Below, in pieces: positions 15,746 to 23,265 of a stretch of DNA of 34,113 nucleotides; the stretch's first letter is position 1, and the number at the start of each line of letters is the position of its first letter. Position numbers and translations under genes: made by a program. The DNA lies in contig JAJSLI010000099.1 of NCBI GenBank assembly GCA_021272315.1, positions 1-34,113 on the forward strand. The letters run 5' to 3'. This DNA comes from Methylacidiphilales bacterium. GTDB lineage: Bacteria > Verrucomicrobiota > Verrucomicrobiia > Methylacidiphilales > UBA1321. The notes beneath the pieces were generated by a model that saw only the letters and a list, made by a program, of their open reading frames with translations, was not told where the DNA came from and did no database searches.

Positions 15746-18365
15746 GAGCTGCCTCCTCCCGCAGTTGGAGCTGAATGGTTACCCGGCACGCACCTGGAGT
15801 AAAATCAGGTAAGCGTTCCATTAATTGCTCGACCTGTGCTTTGGTGTAGGAACCAGGCAAGTCGAGCACGAACTCGCCAGAAAAGCTTCCTTCTCCAGAC
15901 AAGGTGCCACGAAGAAATGAAGGCAGGGAACCAAGGTCCAGATGGCGCAGGTCGTAAGTCAGTCCAATACGGACGTGGACAATCTTCTTATTTTCATGAG
16001 CATCGAGGCGTCTCGCCACCTCCTGTCGGACCTCCTGGCGACTTTTAAGAAAGCCCGTAGAGTCCGTTTCCAGCGTGGCAGGCATGGCCCCCGGAGCAGG
16101 CAGAGGCTGGTAATTACCGGGGAGGTTCGGCGAGGGAGCTCCTCGATCAGGAAAAAGATTCGGCTGGTTTGGTGACGATTGCATTCTCTGAGCCGCAGGG
16201 CCGCCGGTAATACTCTGGAATGGCTGGCTCATAACGGCGTCCAGCAATTGATCGTTCGTGTACGAAGGAAGCTCACCACAAAAATTACGACTGGGGTGTT
16301 CCAATCCGAGATGGGTACCTTGCTCAACGAGGGTTGCGACTGCATCCAAAAAAACCGTTCGCTTGGTTAAAACCGGATAACCGGGAGTATTGCGGTAATC
16401 CGCCTCCACCTGACCAACCTTACGACCGATGAAGACTGCCAGGTTATCTAATAGATGTTCCTGAACAAAGGCGGGCGGGTAGAAATTTCTACCGATGTGT
16501 TCGATCATCTGTTCCCGCGTGGCCGTTGAGGGAACGCTTTCGCGCTGGAATTCACAGTCCTTTTCAGAGGGACCGTAGCGCAGGATTTGAATGTAGCAGA
16601 AATTGGTTTTTTTCAGATAATCCAAGGCGAAGCGCTTGTCTTCAGCGCCGATCTTTTGAAACTCCGCGTTTTTGGTCGCGTCTCCAGCCGAACGCGAAAG
16701 ATGTTCCGCCGCCACCCAACGCTTCGCATAGGCCAAAAGGGAATCGTTAACACGGAGATCCACCTTCTCATCGCGAGGCTCAAGCAAAAGAACCATGTTT
16801 CGGTTTTTCAGGCCAAAATATAGGCGTCTTACCTCTTCATTCGTCAGGTGGCGGGGAGCAGCCACCAATTGAATATCGGCATTCGCTTTGCTTTCCAGTT
16901 GGCGCTGCGTCTGATCTGGATCACTGAAAACCACCAGATCAGGGTCGCGGAAAATATCGTTAGCCCACCAGGAAACGACCCGATCCCAAGCATCTTCATC
17001 TGACACGGTCAAGGATCGGAGATTAACTTTGGAGTTGGCATTTTCTTTGGTGTCAAAAAACAACTCTCCTGAACGGTCATGGAAGTATGAACCAAACTTT
17101 TTGAATTGGGTCAGGGAAAGACCCATGGCGTTGTAATCCGAATCAGGTCGAATGATCTGCCGGGCCAGTTCATCTTCCGTGAGCCCTTGGTCTTTGGCCG
17201 TGGGAGCAAGACTGGCGAGAAGCACGGCAGAAGCGATCTGATCGGCAAATGGATGGCGCTTGAGTTCGCGCAGGTTGGCTTCCGCACAGCCGAGAAGATT
17301 CTGAGCAGGGTCAAGGTCGGACAGCCAGCTCTTCATTTCGGCATCCAATAGGCTTGCATCGGAGAGAGTGATCACATGCGCTGATTCGAAACGTAACCGA
17401 ACCAAGGCTGCTAAAAAGCCCAAGGCTCCACGAGTGCCCTGAAAGCCCCCTCGCAAGGCGCGAATGCGCTCCAGAACGACCTCAAGAACTTCCGGCACGA
17501 AGGGGTAGCTCAACCGAAAATGATCCGCATAATCTGGTGGCACGGGAATTCCAAACCGCTTCCAGGAATTGAGGTGGCTTTGGATTATGGCGTCGATTTC
17601 GGGCGATGAATCGAGAGGACTGCGCTCAAACAAGCGATGAAAGAGAATTTTCCGACGGTCGGAAGCATCTTGGAAGCGCATTTCCACCCGAGCCACGCGC
17701 TTCAAAGTCAAACCGGGCTCAACTCGTCCGTCATAAATGGAAGCGATCACCGCAATATTGGAATCCGCCCGGTTGGCCTCTTCGGAAATCATTTGCAGAA
17801 AATTAAGATTTTGCTGCTGGAGGGCAGGATTTGAAATGGCCCGGACTCCGCTCTCTAATTCGTCAAAAATCAGCACCAGTTTCTGGTTGCCGACGGCGGC
17901 GCGAAATTCGTGAATGTTCGGCGGGCGATCCTTAGGAAATTCCGCTTTCAACTCCTGGGCAATCACCCCCCAAAGGGATTCCAGTGGAAAGTCGGTGAAT
18001 TTTCTCCAGATCACCCTCGTGCCTTGAGGTAGGGAGAACTCTAGCTTGTTCGCAGCTAGCCAGGCCGCAAGTTCGCCCGCATGCTGAATTAAGTGAAGGG
18101 CGACAAGAAGAACATGGGATTTACCTTCCCCTTTGTGGCCTTCCGCCAAGAATAACCCAGTTTCGGCATCTGAAGAATTTAATCGCTTATTGAGCTTGGT
18201 TATTAGGGAACGAATTTCTCCAGAGACGTAAGTAGAGGCAAGAAAATCTTTGACTCGCGCCTCCAGTGCGTGCCCTTTTCTATCCGTAACACGTTCAATA
18301 TCAATGACACCCTGAAGCTTACCAGAGATGACATCGGGGCGAGGCTTGAGAAGTTGCTTGATCAT
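15738..18365 (-). CDS. brxC: DUF499-type ATPase, BrxC/PglY-like
   Basis: An 875-aa AAA-type ATPase. It has Walker A GHKGEGKS (76-83) and Walker B LVLIFDELESG (Asp168, Glu169). The start MIKQLLKPRPDVISGKL and the C-terminal region (KIVHVRIGLTYDL, then FSGEFVLDLPGSYTKAQVEQL) are characteristic of DUF499 proteins. In BREX these are BrxC, a large ATPase that organises the methylase and PglZ. The frame can be read back to TTG at 18401, but that triplet is part of the predicted -35 box, so ATG 18365 is chosen. With this start the transcript would have almost no leader. It is the first gene of the BREX-like operon. Confidence 0.88.
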   Translation of the reverse strand: MIKQLLKPRPDVISGKLQGVIDIERVTDRKGHALEARVKDFLASTYVSGEIRSLITKLNKRLNSSDAETGLFLAEGHKGEGKSHVLLVALHLIQHAGELAAWLAANKLEFSLPQGTRVIWRKFTDFPLESLWGVIAQELKAEFPKDRPPNIHEFRAAVGNQKLVLIFDELESGVRAISNPALQQQNLNFLQMISEEANRADSNIAVIASIYDGRVEPGLTLKRVARVEMRFQDASDRRKILFHRLFERSPLDSSPEIDAIIQSHLNSWKRFGIPVPPDYADHFRLSYPFVPEVLEVVLERIRALRGGFQGTRGALGFLAALVRLRFESAHVITLSDASLLDAEMKSWLSDLDPAQNLLGCAEANLRELKRHPFADQIASAVLLASLAPTAKDQGLTEDELARQIIRPDSDYNAMGLSLTQFKKFGSYFHDRSGELFFDTKENANSKVNLRSLTVSDEDAWDRVVSWWANDIFRDPDLVVFSDPDQTQRQLESKANADIQLVAAPRHLTNEEVRRLYFGLKNRNMVLLLEPRDEKVDLRVNDSLLAYAKRWVAAEHLSRSAGDATKNAEFQKIGAEDKRFALDYLKKTNFCYIQILRYGPSEKDCEFQRESVPSTATREQMIEHIGRNFYPPAFVQEHLLDNLAVFIGRKVGQVEADYRNTPGYPVLTKRTVFLDAVATLVEQGTHLGLEHPSRNFCGELPSYTNDQLLDAVMSQPFQSITGGPAAQRMQSSPNQPNLFPDRGAPSPNLPGNYQPLPAPGAMPATLETDSTGFLKSRQEVRQEVARRLDAHENKKIVHVRIGLTYDLRHLDLGSLPSFLRGTLSGEGSFSGEFVLDLPGSYTKAQVEQLMERLPDFTPGACRVTIQLQLREEAAHV

Positions 18366-18372
18366 GAAAGCG

Positions 18373-18401
18373 ATAATATAATAGATTTCTAGAAAGGTCA
18401 A
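18373..18401 (-). promoter_or_regulatory. brxCp: Strong sigma70-type promoter of the BREX-like operon, leaderless
   Basis: Read on the minus strand, TTGACC (18401-18396), a 17-bp spacer and TATTAT (18378-18373) form a near-consensus promoter. Only 7 bp separate the -10 box from the ATG at 18365, so transcription should start at or next to the A of ATG, giving a leaderless mRNA. The spacer holds the 10-bp palindrome TTTCTAGAAA (18386-18395), a possible operator. Confidence 0.65.
18386..18395. repeat. 10-bp palindrome inside the promoter spacer
   Basis: TTTCTAGAAA is a perfect palindrome exactly between the -35 and -10 boxes of the BREX-like promoter. A dimeric repressor bound here would block RNA polymerase. 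Ten-bp palindromes of this kind occur by chance in AT-rich spacers, so an operator role is only suggested by position. Confidence 0.4.
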
Positions 18402-18422
18402 GAAAAAAAGAATGAGGAATAC

Positions 18423-18451
18423 TTGACAATTAGCTCGTGCTCTAGTACAGG
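18423..18451 (+). promoter_or_regulatory. Candidate CBASS promoter
   Basis: TTGACA (18423-18428) is followed after 17 bp by TACAGG (18446-18451), a perfect -35 with a poor -10, about 50 bp before the patatin ATG. It diverges from the BREX-like promoter, and the 134-bp space between the two first genes carries both. The weak -10 could mean an activator or simply a wrong call. Confidence 0.35.
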
Positions 18452-18499
18452 TTAATCACAGGCATCTCTTGCATTCGCGTAATTCAAAATTTCCCAAAC

Positions 18500-19633
18500 A
18501 TGTCACCCCCAACTCCTCGTGAATTCAAAATCCTGTCCATCGACGGGGGCGGCATCAAAGGAACGTACAGCGCGTTCCTATTGGCCGCTCTTGAACACCA
18601 GCTCGACCGTGGAAAGAAGCTCGGTAGTTACTTTGACATGGTGGCAGGCACCTCGACCGGGTCTCTCATCGCTCTTGGCCTTGCCGCAGGCAGATCAGCC
18701 AAGGAAATTGCCGAAGCGTATGAATCAGATGGAGGACTTATCTTTTGCGACCATCACCCCCTTCACCGGGCATGGAGAGGCATCCGCCAAGCTCTCATCA
18801 AAGCCAAGTACGAGCCCACCCAACTAGGCTTGACGCTGGACCGCTTACTCGGCGAAAAGACCCTCTCTGAAGCAGCCAACTACGTCTGCGTTCCCGTCAC
18901 CGTCATCAACAACTACGCACCAAGGGTCTACAAAACTCGCCACTCAGAAAAACACAGCTGGAAGAACGTCACCCTAAAGCACCTCGCCCTTGCCTCCTCT
19001 GCCGCCCCAACGTTCTTCCCCCTCGTGGAATCCGAGGCCATTCAAGGCACCCTCTATGCTGACGGCGGTCTGTTCGCCAACAACCCCGCCTTGGTCGCAC
19101 TCATCGAGGCATTCCGCGTCTTCGTCGGACCTGATAGCGAAAGGAAATCTTTCGACTCGGTTTCCATCATGTCCATCGGCTCCTTTCCCAGTCCAGCCAC
19201 CTTCAAGGTATCTCGGTGGCGGACGCTTGAGCTGTTACCCACTCGGTTGCGCAATCATCTCAGCACCGCTTGGAGGTCTAGACCTGCTCGCGGCTGGATG
19301 TGGCCGGCGGGGGGAGCACCTCCTCTCGTGGATATCCTCATGCAAGTCCAAGGCAAGTACATTGAATACATGTTGCCCATTCTGCAAAATGCCTTCGCCA
19401 GCAGATTCTCCTCCTACGTTCGGCTAGACGCCACAACATGCAAATCCGGTCACGGGGGCGCAGTAAATGACCTTACAGCATTTTCCATGGCCGATGGCCG
19501 TCCCAAAAAAATCGCGGAAATGAAGCGCCTCGGCGAAACTGCCGGTATGGCATCAGCCTCTGATCCTCAAGTCAGACACTTTTTCGATCAAGTCATAACT
19601 CCGATCACACTCCACCCTCACCCAACCACCTAA
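18500..19633 (+). CDS. capV: CBASS patatin-like phospholipase effector
   Basis: A 377-aa patatin-fold lipase. The oxyanion loop is DGGGIKG (15-21), the nucleophile Ser52 lies in GTSTG (50-54), and the partner Asp188 lies in DGG (YADGGLFANNP). This Ser-Asp dyad cleaves membrane phospholipids. In CBASS, CapV effectors are switched on by the cyclic nucleotide made by the CD-NTase and destroy the membrane, killing the infected cell. There is no signal peptide, so it acts from the cytoplasm. The C-terminal 150 residues probably sense the signal. The CD-NTase gene starts 1 nt after its stop. It opens a complete four-gene type II CBASS operon. Confidence 0.92.
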   Translation: MSPPTPREFKILSIDGGGIKGTYSAFLLAALEHQLDRGKKLGSYFDMVAGTSTGSLIALGLAAGRSAKEIAEAYESDGGLIFCDHHPLHRAWRGIRQALIKAKYEPTQLGLTLDRLLGEKTLSEAANYVCVPVTVINNYAPRVYKTRHSEKHSWKNVTLKHLALASSAAPTFFPLVESEAIQGTLYADGGLFANNPALVALIEAFRVFVGPDSERKSFDSVSIMSIGSFPSPATFKVSRWRTLELLPTRLRNHLSTAWRSRPARGWMWPAGGAPPLVDILMQVQGKYIEYMLPILQNAFASRFSSYVRLDATTCKSGHGGAVNDLTAFSMADGRPKKIAEMKRLGETAGMASASDPQVRHFFDQVITPITLHPHPTT

Positions 19634-19634
19634 A

Positions 19635-20615
19635 ATGGCCAACACACACACCGAATTCCTAACCTATCTCGGCGAACTCAACCTCACTCCAACCCAAGAG
19701 GAGCGCCTTCAAACCGCCAGAGATGCCTTGATCACCAAAATCAAAAATCACTTCAAGGACGAAGGGCTAATTCAACCCGACGACGAGTCTCAAGGATCTT
19801 ATATTCTCGGCACCCAAAATCGTCCCATCAACGAAGACTTCGATCTCGACCACGGCATTTATCTGAAGCACTACAAGGACTCTGAAACCCCCAGCGTAGC
19901 CGATGCTCAGAACCTCGTTAAGGATGCCGTCAGGGGACACACCAGTCAGCAGCTGGGCGAAAAAGATGCCTGCGTGCGAGTGCGTTACGCCAAGCAAGGC
20001 GACACGCCAACCCACCATATCGATCTTGCCGTTTACCGCGTCAAAAGCGATGGCACGAAATTTTATGCGCACGCAAAAGACGACTGGCAACCCAGTGACC
20101 AAACCGGATTCAAAAAATGGTACAGAGATAACAAGACCGAGCAAATGCACCGTCTCGTTCGCTATTTCAAAGGGTGGGCCGACAACAATAACGGCGAGGG
20201 AGACAAAAAGCTTCCCAGTGGCTTCCACTTGACCGTTCTCGCCATCTATTGCGCCAAACCAGCCAAAGATCGTGACGATCAAACTCTCGTCGACACCGCC
20301 GCTGAAATCGTCTCTCGTCTCAAAAGAGCATACCAACTTGGCACAGGAGAGAAGATTCGCCGACCAGTCACCCCCGGCGAAGACCTCTTCAAAAACTACC
20401 CAGCCGTACGCCTCTCAGCCTGTATAGAAAAGTTTGAAGCTCTCGTCGCGGAAGGCCGCAAGGCCCTGCAAACCGCCGACAGCCTCAAAGCTCAGCAAAT
20501 CTGGCAGGCCATTTTCGGCAGGCGCTTCAACATCATCGAAAAGCCGAAGAATCAAAGTGAATCGTGCGACAAGTTCCCGCCCGTCATTATCGCGCCCAGT
20601 CGGGGAGCGGGGTAA
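19635..20615 (+). CDS. CBASS CD-NTase (cyclic-oligonucleotide synthase)
   Basis: A 326-aa nucleotidyltransferase of the CD-NTase class. GSYILGT (Gly54-Ser55) is followed by Asp70 and Asp72 (EDFDLDHGIYL), and the third catalytic acid is Asp130 (HHIDLAVYR). After sensing infection such enzymes make a cyclic di- or trinucleotide that activates the effector. The exact clade and product cannot be read from the sequence. The protein ends in SRGAG, a flexible glycine-terminated tail suitable for conjugation by the Cap2 protein encoded next. The stop TAA overlaps the Cap2 ATG (TAATG), coupling the two. Confidence 0.92.
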   Translation: MANTHTEFLTYLGELNLTPTQEERLQTARDALITKIKNHFKDEGLIQPDDESQGSYILGTQNRPINEDFDLDHGIYLKHYKDSETPSVADAQNLVKDAVRGHTSQQLGEKDACVRVRYAKQGDTPTHHIDLAVYRVKSDGTKFYAHAKDDWQPSDQTGFKKWYRDNKTEQMHRLVRYFKGWADNNNGEGDKKLPSGFHLTVLAIYCAKPAKDRDDQTLVDTAAEIVSRLKRAYQLGTGEKIRRPVTPGEDLFKNYPAVRLSACIEKFEALVAEGRKALQTADSLKAQQIWQAIFGRRFNIIEKPKNQSESCDKFPPVIIAPSRGAG

Positions 20616-22228
20616 TGAGCAGCGAATACGAGCAAATCATCCTCGATCTCGGTGGCGAAATCTTGCCGCCAAATGATGCCCGCCGCCCCAACAATTTAAA
20701 AATAGCTCTTGGGGTGGTTGGCTTGCTCCCAACGGGCAATACGACCACCCCCAACCTCGTTCTTCACCTTTCCCCAACCTTCCCTTGGGGAACGCCAGAT
20801 GTCTACCTACCTCCCGACAAAATCGTCGGCGTCCGCCCCCACGTAGACTATAGAGGAATAATATGCTCGCGAGCGTATCGAGTCTTCGCCAATCCGAGTC
20901 GGCCTAAAGAGGTGATGCAACAAGTCATGCGGGAAACCGTAGCTGTACTTGAACAGACTTTTACAGAAAAAGAACGGCTGGACCATTTTCTCGGCGAAGC
21001 CCAAGCATACTGGTCCCAGGGTGACCCAAGAAGGCTCCACTTCTTTCCAAGCCTGCTAGATCATACCTTCGTCTTTCAATGCACCGAAAAAAAAATTCAT
21101 AAAGAGACGGTCTTCGTGACGGACGAGCTGTCGTCGGCACCAGAAATCATCGGCATGCTAATCGAGGTTCCTCCCGAAGAGGTAGAACCCTTCCTCACTG
21201 CACCAGAAACTTGGTTGCAAAGCAACGAGCCCGCACAGCTTCGCCTCCGGGAAGGTCTGGATGCCCTAAACAGGCTGAACGACCGCCCAAAAAGAACTCG
21301 GGCTATCCTCTGCTTCCGCATAGGCGCGCCTGACGGAAACATCATCCTGCCGGCATATCTTTCAGGGGAGATAAAACTCCGCAAGCTCTTGGGCCACCAC
21401 CACCAAAATCAATGGGTACAACTTTTCCATCAGCAGGCTGAAGGATTCATTCACTTGGTGAGCGAGGACCTAAGCTCCGCCAGAATCATTCGCCGGGCTA
21501 TCGGCAAGAACCAAGCCGCGTCTGGAGCATTCGCTTCAATCAATGACACGCGAATGGCCGTCGTCGGATGTGGTTCCCTGGGCTCTCACATCGTCGACTT
21601 GGTCATCCAAGCCGGAATCCAGAGGCTGTATCTTGTCGACAACGATCTTCTCATGCCAGAGAACTTCGCCCGACACACTCTGCCCGGCATATACTGTTAC
21701 GCACCGAAGGTCGAGGGATTGCTGGACAAGGCTCGACTGTCCTTCCCCGAAAGTCGTATCGACGTAAATCCCCACGACATTCGTATTCCTCGAAATCAAG
21801 ACGAACTCGTGAATTGGGGCGCATCCCTCGTGCTGTGCGCGGCTGCCGACCTCAACGTAGAAATGCTCTTGTCTGAGCTCTCGCGAAAGGGCTCGCTACC
21901 ATCGTGCTGGTTCTGCTGGGTAGAACCACAGCTCTCAGCTGGCCACTTAGTTTTCCAGCCAGCAGAATCGAACGCGACGCTCCCGGACCTCTACGAAAAA
22001 GTAGGCGACGACTGGCTCTACCGCCACCGTGTGTCAGTCGATGGACCGCCTGCCCCGGAAAGAGAATGTGGTTGTCAAACTACCTTCACCCCATTCTCCG
22101 GCGTGGACGCTGCCCTCTTTTCCGCACTATGCGTGCGTGAAATACTCAAGCACATCGAAACTCCTCTCGGAATGCTCACAGCATTCCGATGGAAACCCGA
22201 ATCAAACATGCTCGAAACCATGCGATGA
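20615..22228 (+). CDS. cap2: CBASS Cap2, E2-E1 ubiquitin-transfer-like protein
   Basis: A 537-aa fusion. The N-terminal E2-like domain has DYRGIICSRAYRVF with Cys84 as the likely catalytic cysteine. The E1-like domain has the nucleotide-binding loop VVGCGSLGS (316-324) and YLVDNDLLMPEN (Asp342). Two cysteines in ECGCQTTFTPFSG (Cys485, Cys487) are candidates for the E1 cysteine. Cap2 adenylates and conjugates the CD-NTase C-terminus to targets, priming the synthase. ATG 20615 is chosen over the longer frame at 20564 because it overlaps the CD-NTase stop and has GGGGAG upstream. Its stop overlaps Cap3 (ATGA). Confidence 0.92.
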   Translation: MSSEYEQIILDLGGEILPPNDARRPNNLKIALGVVGLLPTGNTTTPNLVLHLSPTFPWGTPDVYLPPDKIVGVRPHVDYRGIICSRAYRVFANPSRPKEVMQQVMRETVAVLEQTFTEKERLDHFLGEAQAYWSQGDPRRLHFFPSLLDHTFVFQCTEKKIHKETVFVTDELSSAPEIIGMLIEVPPEEVEPFLTAPETWLQSNEPAQLRLREGLDALNRLNDRPKRTRAILCFRIGAPDGNIILPAYLSGEIKLRKLLGHHHQNQWVQLFHQQAEGFIHLVSEDLSSARIIRRAIGKNQAASGAFASINDTRMAVVGCGSLGSHIVDLVIQAGIQRLYLVDNDLLMPENFARHTLPGIYCYAPKVEGLLDKARLSFPESRIDVNPHDIRIPRNQDELVNWGASLVLCAAADLNVEMLLSELSRKGSLPSCWFCWVEPQLSAGHLVFQPAESNATLPDLYEKVGDDWLYRHRVSVDGPPAPERECGCQTTFTPFSGVDAALFSALCVREILKHIETPLGMLTAFRWKPESNMLETMR

Positions 22229-22770
22229 AAAAGGTGCTTCGAGCAAAGACCCCTGTCGGCACTGTCCTCATTGCCGAGCAGCTCTACCGCAACTTGCTGC
22301 CCTACTGCCAGACTGGAAAAAAATGCGAAACAGGTGGTGCACTCGCTGGGTACAAGTTGGCAACCAATACATGGGTAATTTCGACACTGATGCACCCATC
22401 TCCGAAGAACAAAAGTGGTCGCACATGGCTGGAGCGTGACCTCGTCGCCGCACAAGAATTTGTCGACCGAGTACACCAACAGAGTGAAGGCCAGTTTACC
22501 TATATCGGAGAATGGCACACCCATCCAGAAGAGCTCCCTAGGCCATCAAGTCAAGACACGGGGATGCTCGAAGACATACTCAAAGGCAGCAAACCGCACC
22601 TCAAATTCTTATTTGGGATCATCCTCGGCAAAACCGGCAAGTTATGCCTCTGGCACCAGGACAGAACTGGACTCATCAAGGTCTACCATCCCACTCTACC
22701 AAATAGAGATAACACTTTGAAAAAAGGCCATCGGCGAAGGCGTTGGTTCCATCTATGGAGAAAGCAATGA
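22225..22770 (+). CDS. cap3: CBASS Cap3, JAB/JAMM isopeptidase
   Basis: A 181-aa JAMM metalloprotease. All metal and catalytic residues are present: Glu35 (KCETGGALAGY) and the H-x-H-x7-S-x2-D motif His98, His100, Ser108, Asp111 (GEWHTHPEELPRPSSQD). In type II CBASS this enzyme removes the CD-NTase from its conjugates, opposing Cap2. ATG 22225 overlaps the Cap2 stop (ATGA), so the longer frame from 22189 is not used. It ends the CBASS operon, and its C-terminus is basic (KKGHRRRRWFHLWRKQ). Confidence 0.92.
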   Translation: MKKVLRAKTPVGTVLIAEQLYRNLLPYCQTGKKCETGGALAGYKLATNTWVISTLMHPSPKNKSGRTWLERDLVAAQEFVDRVHQQSEGQFTYIGEWHTHPEELPRPSSQDTGMLEDILKGSKPHLKFLFGIILGKTGKLCLWHQDRTGLIKVYHPTLPNRDNTLKKGHRRRRWFHLWRKQ

Positions 22771-22841
22771 CTGCAAAAACGGGGAAAGTCCTAACTATCA
22801 ACCCATGTGTTACCAGTCGCAATGCTAACGAGTGACCTTTC

Positions 22842-22861
22842 CTGAAAAATGTCGCTTTCAG
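22842..22861. terminator. Possible weak terminator between convergent operons
   Basis: CTGAAA and TTTCAG form a 6-bp stem with an 8-nt loop, followed on the plus strand by an AT-rich tract (TTATTATTG). The 105 bp from 22771 to 22875 separate the CBASS and relaxase operons, which converge here, so termination is expected. The stem is AT-rich and short, so the call is tentative. No gene is seen in this stretch. Confidence 0.25.
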
Positions 22862-22875
22862 TTATTATTGAATAA

Positions 22876-23265
22876 TCACGCACGGGAAATGCAGATAGAA
22901 GAGACCCAAATCGGATCTGCGGTTTCAGTAGGGCCTCCGCCAGGAGCTTCGCAAAGAGTTTCCAATGCGTTCTGGTCAAGCGCTTCGACCAAGCGGTCCA
23001 GGCCACGACCTTTCACGGTGACAAGATCAGAGCTGGCCTCGATCTTCAATTCTTCCTCGCCAACCCCGCTGCGCCAACGCCACGAGGAAAGGACGCAGTA
23101 AGGATAGGAATAGGTTTCTTCGCTGGAGGAAGACGATTTCTTGATGAACCGGATAGTGAGAACAGATTGAGGCTCGGGACTGATCCGGCCCCATGGCCCA
23201 CTCCAATCATCTTTTTTGGAAGACGGTTCAGAGGCCGTTTGAGACTTTTTGAGTTTGAGAGGCAT
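22876..23265 (-). CDS. Unknown 129-aa protein downstream of the relaxase
   Basis: I do not recognise this gene. It overlaps the relaxase 3' end by 38 nt and is surely co-transcribed. The N-terminus is charged and probably disordered (MPLKLKKSQTASEPSSKKDD). The middle is beta-rich with an odd serine run (KSSSSSEETYSYPY), and the C-terminus has VKGRGLDRLVEALDQNALETL, a helical segment. There is no signal peptide or membrane helix. Its place next to a MobF relaxase suggests an accessory mobilisation or element-specific protein. That is inference only. Confidence 0.65.
   Translation of the reverse strand: MPLKLKKSQTASEPSSKKDDWSGPWGRISPEPQSVLTIRFIKKSSSSSEETYSYPYCVLSSWRWRSGVGEEELKIEASSDLVTVKGRGLDRLVEALDQNALETLCEAPGGGPTETADPIWVSSICISRA

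Noticed and set aside
18366..18401. N-terminal extension of the brxC-like gene from TTG 18401
   Set aside because: The TTG is part of the -35 box and the added peptide (TFLEIYYIIAF) is encoded by promoter sequence.
19767..20336. 189-codon antisense frame
   Set aside because: It lies wholly opposite the CD-NTase gene and shows no domain; it is a shadow.
22189..22224. Longer start for Cap3
   Set aside because: The 12 extra codons lie inside Cap2; ATG 22225 overlapping the Cap2 stop is the usual coupled start.
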